A stretch of 64,000 nucleotides of DNA from Herbidospora daliensis. GTDB taxonomy: Bacteria > Actinomycetota > Actinomycetes > Streptosporangiales > Streptosporangiaceae. Of this stretch, positions 17,707 through 27,703 are shown piece after piece. The stretch covers positions 62,001 through 126,000 of the forward strand of contig NZ_BBXF01000001.1 of assembly GCF_001570585.1 (NCBI RefSeq). The letters run 5' to 3'. Positions within the stretch are counted from its first letter, which is position 1. The number at the start of each line of letters is the position of its first letter. A program made the position numbers and the translations under genes. Below the pieces are notes generated by a model, which made no database searches, was not told the origin of the DNA, and was given only the letters and a program-made list of their open reading frames with translations.

Positions 17707-20345
17707 CGAACCACCTTTCTGACGTGGGAGCCGGAGGCGTCGCGGGAGACCTCGAACCGGACCGGAACCCGGTCGGCCAGGGCCGGAACGTGGGTGACGA
17801 CGCCGATCATGCGTTCATGGCCGGAGGCCAGCTTCTCGAGGGTCGCGGCCACGGTGTCGAGCGTGGCCGGGTCGAGGGTGCCGAAGCCCTCGTCCAGGAA
17901 GATCGAGTCGAGGCTCCGGGCGGCGGCCGCCGCGAGCCCCGCGACCTGGTCGGACAGCGCCAGCGCCAGCGCCAGGGAGGCCTGGAAGGTCTCCCCGCCC
18001 GACAGGGTCCGGGCGCTGCGCCGCAATCCGGCCTCGGCGTAGTCGACGACCTCGATGTCGCCCCGGGCGCCGAGCACGAGCTCGTATTGACCGTCGGACA
18101 GATCCTTGAGCGTCTCGGACGCCGCCGCGACCAGCAGTTCGAGCGCCTCGGCGCAGAGCCACCGCTCGAACTGGTTGGCCCGCAGCAGCAGCGCCAGCTC
18201 ATGGGCGACCCTGGCCTCCCCCTCATGCGCGGCGACGCGCTTGGCCAGATCGGCGGCGCGCTCCCGCGCCTCCCTGACCCGGGCGAGCCTCTCGTCGGCC
18301 TGCGCAGCGGCACGGGCGACCTGCTCGGCGATCCGATCGCCGGCGTTGACCACGACGCCGTGCTCCTGGACCCGCTCGGCCAGGGCACGACGGGCCTCCT
18401 GGGCGTTGCCTCTGGCCTGGTCGAACCGGGCTTCGGCCGCCTCGGCCTCCTTCTTGCGGAGGGCTGCGGCGTCATCACGCCAGGCCAGCAGGGTGGTCCA
18501 GGCGGCGTGGACGTCACCGGGGTCGAGCGGCGGCGGGCCGAACTGGGCGACGGTGTCACGGGCGGCGTTCAGATCGCGCCACGCCTGCTCGGCCTTGCGC
18601 CGGGCCTCGTCGACCGCGCGCGCTGTCTGAGTGGCGTGACGCCGGGCCTCGCGGGCGTCACGGCGGATGTTCCCGACTTTTCCGGCGGCCTGGTCGATCG
18701 CGGCGAGAAGCTTCTCGATCGCGGCGACCCGGTCGGGGTCGGGCGGGAGGGTCGTGGCCAGCTCTTTCGCGCGAGCGGTGAGGAGCTCGGCCTTGGCCGC
18801 GAGGCCGTCGTGACGGGTGCGGGCCTGCTGCCCCTTCTCCCGGATCGCCGCCAACCGACGCTCGGCCGCGGCAAGCTCCTCAGCCGGGGAGATGCCGTGG
18901 CTGACCCCGGAACGCTGACCAGCAGACGGTGCATGCGCATCGGACCCGCGTGAGCCATCCCCGCCCCGCCGGCCGGCAGACAGAGCCTGCGCGTCGGACA
19001 TGTCAGAGCCGTCGGCCGACCGATCGGCGCGCGGGTTGGAGCTGTGCGGCGCGGGATCGTCGAGACGCGCGCTGACCCCATGAGCGCTCCTCGCACGCGC
19101 GGGCACGTCGTTCGGGCTGCTGGGAAGGGCCGTGATGAGCTGGTGGCAGACGGGGCAAGGTTCGCCTGGTTTGAGGGTGCGGGCCAGGTCGGCGGCCGTG
19201 TGGGCGATCCTGGTCTTCGTGAGGTGGCGGTCGGCCTCCTCGTAGTCGCGGAAGGCCGCTGCCAGGGATTCGGCGGCCTCGGCCAGCTGCCTGGTGACCG
19301 TGTCGGCCTCGGCGCGGGCCGCTTCGGCTTCCGTTGTGCGGCGGGTGCGGTCGGCGAGGTCGGCGAGCTCCTGCCGGAGGGCGGTCTGGTCGCCCAGGGC
19401 CTCCAGGTCGGTTTCGGCCTGTTCTTCCCGTGCGTCGAGGCGGGACTGCTCGCGGGCCGCCGTCTCGGCGCGGTCGGCGGCGTGGCGGGCCGATTCGGCC
19501 AGGCCGGGCACCTCTCCGGGCAGCGTGAGGGCGCCCAGCTGGGCGAGCGCGCGGAGCACCGTCACCCGTTCGGCGTCGGCCGCCTTGGCCGCCTCGTCGA
19601 GGACCCGCAGTTCCTCCAGGTCGGCGCCGACGCGCTCGGACAGCGCCCGGAGAGCGGTCGCGCGGTCGCGGGCCGCTTCCTCTGCCTGCTCGTCGGCGTC
19701 GTGCAGGCGGGCGAGCTCGCCTTTCGCGAACTCGGCGGCCTGGCTCTGTTTGCTCTCCTCGGCGACGGCGGCCTTGCGGACCTGCTCGTAGACGTCGGCG
19801 TCAAGGAGCTGCACGAGCAGGTCTTGACGGTCGCTCGGGGTGGCGTGCAGGAACTCGGCGAAGCGGCCCTGGGGCAGCACCACGCACTGGGTGAAGAACT
19901 TGTATTCGAGGCCGGTGACCTGGGCGACCTCAGCGGCGACCTGTTCGCCTTCGGCCACCGGCCGGGAGGTGGCGGTCAGCTCGATCAGGTCGGCGTCGGC
20001 GGGGATCGACGGGTCGAGCAGGTCGAGCCGGGCCTCCTTGGTGCGGACCGTCCCCTTGGCGTCGCGCAGCAGGGTGCGGACCGCGGCGTAGCGACGGCCG
20101 GAGACCTCGAAGACCAGGGCGACCTTGCCGGCGGCGGCCGAGGGGGCCAGCGCGTAGGCGACGACGTTCTCCTTGCCCCACCGTGGCACGCTGCCGTAGA
20201 GCGCGAAGCAGATGGCGTCGATGACGGTGCTCTTGCCCGCGCCGGTCGCGCCGACCAGCGCGAAGTAGTCGACCTCGGCGAAGTCGACGTCGGTGGCGGC
20301 CCGGAAGCTGCCGAAGTTCTCCATGTGCAGCCGGATGGGACGCAT
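17703..20345 (-). CDS. sbcC: SbcC / Rad50-type exonuclease ATPase subunit
   Basis: 880-residue SMC-like ATPase, shorter than E. coli SbcC (1048). Walker A is GATGAGKST (32-40), the Q-loop is VLPQGRF (~157-162), the signature is LSGGETFQ and Walker B is SIFLDEGFG near the C-terminus. Long coiled-coil arms flank the zinc hook CPVC (397-400). An ~80-residue Ser/Gly/Asp/Arg-rich insertion (about 408-487) follows the hook directly and contains a tandem duplication. Start ATG 20345 shares its A with the sbcD TGA stop. With SbcD it forms the complex that opens hairpins and processes DNA ends. Confidence 0.93.
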   Translation of the reverse strand: MRPIRLHMENFGSFRAATDVDFAEVDYFALVGATGAGKSTVIDAICFALYGSVPRWGKENVVAYALAPSAAAGKVALVFEVSGRRYAAVRTLLRDAKGTVRTKEARLDLLDPSIPADADLIELTATSRPVAEGEQVAAEVAQVTGLEYKFFTQCVVLPQGRFAEFLHATPSDRQDLLVQLLDADVYEQVRKAAVAEESKQSQAAEFAKGELARLHDADEQAEEAARDRATALRALSERVGADLEELRVLDEAAKAADAERVTVLRALAQLGALTLPGEVPGLAESARHAADRAETAAREQSRLDAREEQAETDLEALGDQTALRQELADLADRTRRTTEAEAARAEADTVTRQLAEAAESLAAAFRDYEEADRHLTKTRIAHTAADLARTLKPGEPCPVCHQLITALPSSPNDVPARARSAHGVSARLDDPAPHSSNPRADRSADGSDMSDAQALSAGRRGGDGSRGSDAHAPSAGQRSGVSHGISPAEELAAAERRLAAIREKGQQARTRHDGLAAKAELLTARAKELATTLPPDPDRVAAIEKLLAAIDQAAGKVGNIRRDAREARRHATQTARAVDEARRKAEQAWRDLNAARDTVAQFGPPPLDPGDVHAAWTTLLAWRDDAAALRKKEAEAAEARFDQARGNAQEARRALAERVQEHGVVVNAGDRIAEQVARAAAQADERLARVREARERAADLAKRVAAHEGEARVAHELALLLRANQFERWLCAEALELLVAAASETLKDLSDGQYELVLGARGDIEVVDYAEAGLRRSARTLSGGETFQASLALALALSDQVAGLAAAAARSLDSIFLDEGFGTLDPATLDTVAATLEKLASGHERMIGVVTHVPALADRVPVRFEVSRDASGSHVRKVVR
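18919..18999 (-). repeat. Imperfect 27-base direct repeat (54-base period) inside sbcC
   Basis: Segments 18919-18945 and 18973-18999 match at 22 of 27 positions. They encode two copies of an SDAxAxSAGxRxG peptide in the insertion next to the zinc hook, which points to local tandem duplication in a disordered loop. Confidence 0.7.
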
Positions 20346-21493
20346 CAGCCGGTCACCTCGTCGTGGAGGCGGTCGAAGAGGGCGCCGAGGGCCTCGACGT
20401 CCTTGCCCGACGCCGTCAGGTATTCGCGGACCAGGTCGCGGGGGCCCCTGCCCGCGCCGGTCGCCTGGCGTTTGCGGACGCTCGCCGGGCGGAAGTCGGG
20501 ATGCAGGTCGACCTGGAGGGCGCCCGGGAGGAGTTCTCTGACCGTGTCGGCCAGGCCCGCCCTGGGCTTCTCCGCCACGACCACGCGGAGCCAGGCGTCG
20601 CCGAGGTCGGCGGCCATCGCCTCCAGGCGGTCGAGGCTGCCGGTGACGGTGGTCAGGGTCTTCGGCTTCTCCAGGGCGACCTCGCGCACCTTCGCCGGGA
20701 CGCCTGGTTCGACCTCGACGATCAGGACGCCGGGCTGGTTCTTCTCCTCGCCGAAGTCGACGGCGATGGGTGAGCCGCTGTACCAGATCGGGCACGGCCC
20801 CGGCATCTGCTGACGCCGGTGGAGGTGGCCGAGGGCGGCGTACTGGGCGGTGGGCGGGAACGCGGTCGACTCGAAGTAGTAGGAGAAGATCGTCTGAGCT
20901 TGGCGTTCGCCGCCGCCCATCTTGCCGCCGGGGAGGGTGCCGTGGGTGGTCACCAGGTTGATCGTGTCGCCGGTGAAGCCGGAGGTGAGCGCCTCGGCGA
21001 GGCGGCCGAAGCGGTCGGCGTAGCTGCGGTTGTGCTCGGCGGTGGTCTCGGTGATCAGTTCGGCGGCGCGGACGACGTGGCGGTGGGACAGGAACGGGAG
21101 CACGGCGCACTTCACCGGTTCGCCGGTCCGGGCGGTGAACTCGATCAGGCCGCCCTGGTCGGGGCGGCGGAACAGGCCCGACACGTGGATGCCCAGCGCG
21201 CCCAGGACCGGGCGGTAGACCTCCAGGAGCTGCGCGTTGTCGTGGTTCCCGGCCAGCACGACCACCTCGCGGCCGCCCTCGCGGAGCTGCATCAGCGCGT
21301 TGACGACCAGGCCCTGCGACTCGGGCGTGGGGGCCGAGGTGTCGAACAGGTCGCCGGCGACCAGCACCAGGTCGACGTCTTCGCGGCGGGCCACCCCGAC
21401 CAGTTCCCAGAGCACCGCGCGGTGCTCGTCGTGGCGGCCCCGGCCCTTGAGGACCTTGCCGACGTGCCAGTCGGCCGTGTGCAGGATCTTCAT
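20345..21493 (-). CDS. sbcD: SbcD / Mre11-type exonuclease subunit
   Basis: 382-residue calcineurin-like nuclease. The metal ligands appear in order: TADWHVG (D8, H10), VAGDLFD (D48), AGNHDN (N83, H84), VTTHG and ALGHLHRRQ. A capping domain and a C-terminal SbcC-contact region follow. It supplies the nuclease activity of SbcCD. GAGGAA precedes the ATG, and the gene begins 10 bases after the herA stop and is directly coupled to sbcC, so all four genes form one transcript. Confidence 0.94.
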   Translation of the reverse strand: MKILHTADWHVGKVLKGRGRHDEHRAVLWELVGVARREDVDLVLVAGDLFDTSAPTPESQGLVVNALMQLREGGREVVVLAGNHDNAQLLEVYRPVLGALGIHVSGLFRRPDQGGLIEFTARTGEPVKCAVLPFLSHRHVVRAAELITETTAEHNRSYADRFGRLAEALTSGFTGDTINLVTTHGTLPGGKMGGGERQAQTIFSYYFESTAFPPTAQYAALGHLHRRQQMPGPCPIWYSGSPIAVDFGEEKNQPGVLIVEVEPGVPAKVREVALEKPKTLTTVTGSLDRLEAMAADLGDAWLRVVVAEKPRAGLADTVRELLPGALQVDLHPDFRPASVRKRQATGAGRGPRDLVREYLTASGKDVEALGALFDRLHDEVTG

Positions 21494-21503
21494 CGCGAAT
21501 TCC

Positions 21504-23231
21504 TCAGAACGGGGGGATGTCGTCTTCGGGCGCGGGCAGCCCCGCGAACGGGTCGTGGACGACCGCCGCGGTCGCGGGGGCCGCTCCTGCTTCCGACGGG
21601 CGGGTGGCCCAGGCGGGGAACGGGAAGTTCACGGCCAGCGGTACGGGGATCTCCGGCTGGACGGCGAACATGGTGCCCGGTTTGGCGATGGTGGCGCGGT
21701 CGCGGGCGGTGCCGGTCAGCCAGCCGTACTCCGAGCGGGTGGCCTCGGCCGGGTCGAGCCGCCCGGCGATGCGGACGGCGCAGTTGGCGACGATACGCCG
21801 TTCGACCTCCGAGGCGGTCTGCTGGGCCCCGATGAGGATGACGCCGAGCGAGCGGCCGCGTTCGGCGACGTCGAGCAGGATCTCCTTGATGGGCGAGTCG
21901 CCGTCGCGGGGGGCGTACTTGTTGAGCTCGTCCAAGACCACGAAGAGGAGAGGGCGGGCCGAACCTGACAGCTCCTTGCGGGCGAACTCGCCGCGCAGGA
22001 CCACGCCGACGACGAACCGCTGGGCGCGTTCGGGCAGGTTGTGCAGGTCGACGATGGTGACCTGGGCGTCGGAGACGCCGATCGAGTGGGGACGCCCGGC
22101 CGGGAGGTCGCCGCGCACGATCGGGGTGAGCGACCTGATCGAGCTGCGCAGCCGCCGCAGGAACGCGTTGACGGTGCCGAGCGAGGCCGGGAAGCCGGTC
22201 CAGGCGGCGCGGGTCGACTCGTCGGCCAGCCGTTCGTCGATCAGGTCGACGAGCTGGGGGTAGGTGCGGCACTCGACGTCGTCGACCTTGACCGCGCCCG
22301 AGTCGCCCAGCGGCTCGGCCAGGATCTTCAGGCGGGCCGCGATCTGGCCGATCAGCAGGCTGTACTGGGCCTTCTCGTCGTCGGCGTCGGCGAACACGTA
22401 GCGGAGGAGCTCGGCGTCGCAGAACTCGGCCAGCGTCCAGTAGAAGGAGCTGACGCCCTTGGTGCGGGCGGTGACGTGGGGAACGCCGTGGACGTCGCCG
22501 GGACGCGGCGGCGCGAACACGTGGACGCTCCTGAACGGCTGGGCGGGCAGCCCGAGCGTGGCGTAGGCGGCGCGGGCGCTGTCGTCGATGCGGGTGTTGG
22601 CGTGGTCGAGGAAGAGCAGGTCTTCGCCCTTGACGGAGAAGATCAGCGCCTTGGTGTTGGCCGCCTCGGGGCCGAGCACCCCGGAGTTGAACACCGAGTA
22701 GAGCAGGAACGTCGCGAACGAGGTCTTGGTCGCCACGCCCGACACCCCGGAGATCGACACGTGGGCGCCGCGGGTGCCGTCGAGGAAGTCGAAGTTCAGG
22801 AAGGCCGGTTCGCCGTCGCGGCCGAGGCCCATCGGCACCCGGCGCTCCATCACGTCGAAGTAGAGCGCCTGGTCGCGGTCGGCGCCCTTGGCCCGGTAGG
22901 CCGGGGCGCCCGGCAGCGGCGGCACGAACACCTCGGGCTCGACGCGGGTGACCCGCACCTCGGCGACCTCGACGACGGCCGCCGGCAGCGAGCCCTCGGA
23001 GATCAGGAACACGTCGGAGTCGTAGGCGGCGCCCTCGTGGCGGGCCTCGACGTGGGTGACCACCCCCGCGACCAGCACCGGCCCGTGGCCCGGCACCTCG
23101 CGCCGCGTCACCACCACCTCGTCGAGCTGCACGACCTTCCCCGGCTCCAGGCCGATCCAGAACGACAGGGGCGAGGCAGACTGCGTGCCCAGCACACGGC
23201 CTACGGCGTCACCAGAGAACCCATCCGTCAC
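21504..23231 (-). CDS. HerA-like FtsK/HerA superfamily ATPase
   Basis: 575-residue ATPase. Residues ~8-105 form a beta-rich HAS-barrel-like region. The P-loop is atypical: GVSGVATKTS (162-171) has GxxGxxxKT spacing and no GK pair. Walker B is LLFVVLDELNKYAP (D434, E435), followed by a sensor IGAQQTASEV and an Arg-rich RRIVANCAVRIAGR. HerA hexamers pump DNA to NurA and Mre11-Rad50. The order herA, sbcD, sbcC, nurA on one strand supports that assignment. The GTG start has TACCCT seven bases upstream and no Shine-Dalgarno, so it is probably leaderless. Confidence 0.85.
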   Translation of the reverse strand: MTDGFSGDAVGRVLGTQSASPLSFWIGLEPGKVVQLDEVVVTRREVPGHGPVLVAGVVTHVEARHEGAAYDSDVFLISEGSLPAAVVEVAEVRVTRVEPEVFVPPLPGAPAYRAKGADRDQALYFDVMERRVPMGLGRDGEPAFLNFDFLDGTRGAHVSISGVSGVATKTSFATFLLYSVFNSGVLGPEAANTKALIFSVKGEDLLFLDHANTRIDDSARAAYATLGLPAQPFRSVHVFAPPRPGDVHGVPHVTARTKGVSSFYWTLAEFCDAELLRYVFADADDEKAQYSLLIGQIAARLKILAEPLGDSGAVKVDDVECRTYPQLVDLIDERLADESTRAAWTGFPASLGTVNAFLRRLRSSIRSLTPIVRGDLPAGRPHSIGVSDAQVTIVDLHNLPERAQRFVVGVVLRGEFARKELSGSARPLLFVVLDELNKYAPRDGDSPIKEILLDVAERGRSLGVILIGAQQTASEVERRIVANCAVRIAGRLDPAEATRSEYGWLTGTARDRATIAKPGTMFAVQPEIPVPLAVNFPFPAWATRPSEAGAAPATAAVVHDPFAGLPAPEDDIPPF

Positions 23232-23238
23232 CCGAGGC

Positions 23239-23244
23239 AGGGTA
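23239..23244 (-). promoter_or_regulatory. -10 element of leaderless herA operon promoter
   Basis: On the minus strand TACCCT is followed by exactly seven bases and the GTG start at 23231. No ribosome-binding site fits between. This is the spacing expected when transcription begins at the start codon. Confidence 0.55.
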
Positions 23245-23252
23245 GTGCAGCC

Positions 23253-23780
23253 TTACGACGTTTTCTCGGGCCATGCCCGCGCGAGCAAGTCCCGGGTGTC
23301 CCGGAGCAGCTGTGGTAGAACGCGCGTGTGCCCGACGATCGGCATGAAGTTGGTGTCGCCGCCCCATCGGGGCACGACGTGCTGGTGGAGATGGGCGGCG
23401 ATGCCGGCGCCCGCGACGTGGCCCAGGTTCATGCCGACGTTGAACCCCTGCGCCCCGCTCGCCTCGCGCAGCGCGACGAGCGCCTTCTGGGTGAACTCGG
23501 CCAGCTCGGCCGTCTCGGCGGCGTCGAGGTCGGTGTAGTCGGGCACGTGCCGGTAGGGGCAGACCATCAGGTGGCCGGAGTTGTAGGGGTAGAGGTTCAG
23601 GACGGCGTACACGACCTCGCCCCGGGCCACGATGAGCCCGTCGGCGTCGTCCATCTTCGGGATCTCGCAGAACGGGCACCCGTCACCGGCGCCCGGACCG
23701 GTCGGCTTGTTCTCCCCCTTGATGTACGCCATGCGGTGCGGCGTCCAGAGCCGTCCGAAGGCGTCGGGCACGTCTGTCAT
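23253..23780 (-). CDS. HIT-family nucleotide hydrolase/phosphorylase
   Basis: 175-residue histidine-triad protein. The triad is HLHQHVVPRW near residue 140, with GCPFCEIP (zinc or fold Cys pair) and the family's RLWTPHRMAYI start. The mycobacterial relative next to thrS and pgsA is an AP4A phosphorylase, so dinucleoside polyphosphate turnover is likely. I chose ATG 23780 rather than 23792 because TATGCT lies seven bases upstream, giving a leaderless start. It follows herA's promoter region on the same strand but is probably transcribed separately. Confidence 0.88.
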   Translation of the reverse strand: MTDVPDAFGRLWTPHRMAYIKGENKPTGPGAGDGCPFCEIPKMDDADGLIVARGEVVYAVLNLYPYNSGHLMVCPYRHVPDYTDLDAAETAELAEFTQKALVALREASGAQGFNVGMNLGHVAGAGIAAHLHQHVVPRWGGDTNFMPIVGHTRVLPQLLRDTRDLLARAWPEKTS

Positions 23781-23787
23781 GTCGGCC

Positions 23788-23793
23788 AGCATA
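23788..23793 (-). promoter_or_regulatory. -10 element of leaderless HIT gene
   Basis: Minus-strand TATGCT, seven bases, then ATG 23780. No Shine-Dalgarno is present upstream of either candidate start. Confidence 0.5.
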
Positions 23794-23890
23794 GGGGGAC
23801 CAGGTCATGCGACCCCCGCCGACCGGGTCTAACGCCGGACAAACCCTTCGATCTTCCGGCAGAATCCTGCTGACCTGAGGAGATGATCGT

Positions 23891-24367
23891 GTGACCGACG
23901 TCGCGTACGAGCACCAGAACGAGACCCCCTCCGAGGAAGAAGCCCCCGTCGCCGAGGAGGGCGTTGCCGCCCCCCAGATCTCCGTCGCGGGCCTGAAAGG
24001 CAAGATCACCGTCGCCGACGAGGTCGTCGAGAAGGTGACCGCCCTGGCCGCCATGCAGGTCCCCGGCGTCGCCGACCTGGGCGGCGACCTGGCCCGCGCG
24101 TTCGAGTCGGTCCGCGACCGCATCGGGTTCGGCTCCAAGCGCGCCAACCAGGGCGTGCGGGCCGAGATCCAAGACGGCATGGTCGCCATCGACATCACGA
24201 TCGTCATCCTCTACGGCCACGTCGTGATGGAGGTCGCCGCCGAGGTCCAGTCGAGCGTGGCCACGTCGGTGGCCCAGATGCTCGGCATGGAGGTCGTCGA
24301 GGTCAACGTCACGGTCGACGACGTCCGGCTGCCCGGCGAGGGCAAGGCCGACGAAGCCGCCGCCTGA
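23891..24367 (+). CDS. Asp23/Gls24 family envelope stress protein
   Basis: 158-residue protein. An acidic N-terminal tail (~30 residues) precedes the Asp23 domain: GKITVADEVVEKVTALAAMQVPGVADLGG, then GVRAEIQDGMVAIDITIVILYG and a closing VEVNVTVDDVRLP. Family members sit at the membrane and support envelope homeostasis, often in several paralogues in actinobacteria. GAGGAG (23877-23882) precedes the GTG start by eight bases. It is a single gene with a strong hairpin after it, flanked by genes on the other strand. Confidence 0.88.
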   Translation: MTDVAYEHQNETPSEEEAPVAEEGVAAPQISVAGLKGKITVADEVVEKVTALAAMQVPGVADLGGDLARAFESVRDRIGFGSKRANQGVRAEIQDGMVAIDITIVILYGHVVMEVAAEVQSSVATSVAQMLGMEVVEVNVTVDDVRLPGEGKADEAAA

Positions 24368-24383
24368 GCGGAAGACCCACCTG

Positions 24384-24409
24384 GACCGGGCTCCCCGCGG
24401 GGCCCGGTC
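24384..24409 (+). terminator. Terminator after Asp23 gene
   Basis: GACCGGGC pairs with GCCCGGTC, extended inward by a G-U and two G-C pairs to a short loop. It starts 17 bases after the stop and is followed by TCGCATG. The rest of the gap to 24496 shows nothing further. Confidence 0.75.
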
Positions 24410-24496
24410 TCGCATGTCCGCGGTCACCAGGCGCGGAAGGCCGGCGGACTGGGCGACCCGCCGCCCGGCCTCGCTCCGCCGATCAGTTCCGGAGCT

Positions 24497-24958
24497 TCAG
24501 GCGGGCAGGTCGCCGTCGCCGCCCAGGTTGGCAACCACCCGCCGCAGCACGTTGATGGTCGTCACGTAGTCGTCCGGGTCGATGCCCGCGCGGGTCTTCT
24601 CCAGGACCGGCCCGAGCCGCTCCCAGGCTCGCCGACGCCCGGTCTCTCCCCCGTCGGTCAGGGTCAGGCGGCCGTCGTCCTCGGTGAGCCAGCCCCAGTG
24701 GATCAGCTCGTCGTAGATCTGGTCGAAGTCGAGGCCGAGGTCCTCCCACGCCGACAGCCGTTCGGTCAGTTCGGCGCGGGTCCAGCGGCCGGGTGAGCCG
24801 GCCGCGTGGTTGATCGTCCACCAGTGGGGCTGGGTCAGGCCCTCGGCCGCCAGCTCGGCGCGGATCGCGCCGACCACGCGCCGGTAGGCCTCGCCCGTCC
24901 AGGCCCCGAGGGGCTGGGCGTTCAGGACCTCCGGCGCATACTCCTTGATCGTCGTCAT
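24497..24958 (-). CDS. MarR-like winged-helix transcriptional regulator
   Basis: 153-residue protein with a predicted winged-helix core: TQPHWWTINHAAG, WTRAELTERLSAWEDLG and LIHWGWLTEDDGRLTLTDGG (the wing). This arrangement is typical of small MarR-type regulators of actinobacteria. The ligand is unknown. It has its own promoter with palindromes between the -35 and -10, consistent with autorepression. It follows thrS on the same strand, 38 bases after its stop. Confidence 0.72.
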   Translation of the reverse strand: MTTIKEYAPEVLNAQPLGAWTGEAYRRVVGAIRAELAAEGLTQPHWWTINHAAGSPGRWTRAELTERLSAWEDLGLDFDQIYDELIHWGWLTEDDGRLTLTDGGETGRRRAWERLGPVLEKTRAGIDPDDYVTTINVLRRVVANLGGDGDLPA

Positions 24959-24965
24959 GGCGACG

Positions 24966-24996
24966 ACGCTAGGACCTCAAGCCGACTTGACGTCAA
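24966..24996 (-). promoter_or_regulatory. Leaderless promoter with nested palindromes, MarR-like gene operator
   Basis: On the minus strand TTGACG (24991-24996), a 19-base spacer and TAGCGT (24966-24971) are followed by seven bases and the ATG at 24958. Two symmetric elements overlap the -35 and spacer: TTGACGTCAA (24987-24996, perfect) and TCAAGCCGACTTGA (24977-24990, TCAAG/CTTGA arms). A regulator bound here would occlude the promoter. Confidence 0.6.
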
Positions 24997-26961
<1,965 letters not shown>

Positions 26962-27025
26962 GATGGTTCTCCTAAAACGAACGAGCGCTGGATGACAGGC
27001 CGACTCTACCGGGATTCCCGATTCC

Positions 27026-27619
27026 CTATTTCCCGCGACGGTCCGGTGCGCCCAGGGCGAGCAGCTGGGCCACGGTGCCCGCGAAGACGTCGAGATCGAG
27101 CGGGCTGGCGGCGTACTGCTGGATGGCCCATGCCGACCAGGGGGCGGGCACCCTGGGCTCCCCGATGGGGCGGCCGGGGTCGGCGATCCAGAGCGGGTAG
27201 TCGGCCAGGCCCTCGCAGTTGCCCTCGGCGGCGAAGTGGAGGTGCGTCCAGACGAACGGGAGCAGCCCGCAGCGGCGGGTGACCTCGGCGCACCAGCGGC
27301 GGCCGAACTCGGCGACCTCGGCGGCGGGCAGGCCGTCGGTGGCCTTGAACTCCAGCGCGGCCAGGTCGCCGGGGGCCAGCCGGGCGGTTTCGAGGAAGTG
27401 CTTGGCCTGGGCGCGGGCGTCGCCGAGCGGCCGGGCCACGTGGTAGGCGCCGCGGACGAACCCCGCGCGGCCCATGGCCGTCCAGTTCTCGGCGAAACGG
27501 GTGTCGGTGAGCCGGTCGCTCTCGGTGGCGCGCGCGAAGGCGAACACCGCGTCGGTCTCGGCCTGGGCCGACCAGTCGACGGGGCCCTGCCAGTCGGACA
27601 CGTCGATGCCGTGGATCAC
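27026..27619 (-). CDS. GH25-like (lysozyme fold) protein with altered catalytic residues
   Basis: 197-residue protein that aligns along its length with GH25 muramidases: GIDVSDWQG at the start, [25 protein letters not shown] and WAIQQYAAS. Where active GH25 enzymes have a DxE pair on strand four, this protein reads LEFKATDG, giving E90 and K92. There is no signal peptide. It may therefore be a non-catalytic cytosolic or non-classically exported glycan-binding protein. The GTG start is preceded by TACCCT and six bases, so leaderless translation is likely. Confidence 0.75.
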   Translation of the reverse strand: MIHGIDVSDWQGPVDWSAQAETDAVFAFARATESDRLTDTRFAENWTAMGRAGFVRGAYHVARPLGDARAQAKHFLETARLAPGDLAALEFKATDGLPAAEVAEFGRRWCAEVTRRCGLLPFVWTHLHFAAEGNCEGLADYPLWIADPGRPIGEPRVPAPWSAWAIQQYAASPLDLDVFAGTVAQLLALGAPDRRGK

Positions 27620-27625
27620 CGCTGA

Positions 27626-27631
27626 AGGGTA
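27626..27631 (-). promoter_or_regulatory. -10 element of the leaderless GH25-like gene
   Basis: Minus-strand TACCCT is followed by six bases and GTG 27619. A perfect 10-base palindrome GGTCGCGACC (27647-27656) lies upstream, between this promoter and the divergent tetR promoter. Confidence 0.45.
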
Positions 27632-27667
27632 ATACCGGCGTCATCGGGTCGCGACCGGTTCACATAT

Positions 27668-27697
27668 TTGACCGCTCGTTCCAGATTGGCGTACCGT
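27668..27697 (+). promoter_or_regulatory. tetR promoter with TetR operator copy 1
   Basis: TTGACC (27668-27673), an 18-base spacer, TACCGT (27692-27697), six bases and ATG 27704 make a complete leaderless promoter. The 17-mer TTGACCGCTCGTTCCAG (27668-27684) recurs inverted at 28292-28308 with 14 of 17 matches, upstream of the next gene. Shared sites imply autoregulation plus control of that gene. Confidence 0.65.
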
Positions 27698-27703
27698 CGG
27701 CGC

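Noticed and set aside
20346-21110. Upstream extension of the sbcC frame into sbcD
   Set aside because: The extra translation is Arg/Pro-rich shadow sequence, and the SbcC N-terminus MRPIRLHMENFGSF sits at ATG 20345 coupled to the sbcD stop.
26962-27025. T-box leader upstream of thrS
   Set aside because: Only 64 bases lie between thrS and the preceding gene, too short for the specifier and antiterminator domains.
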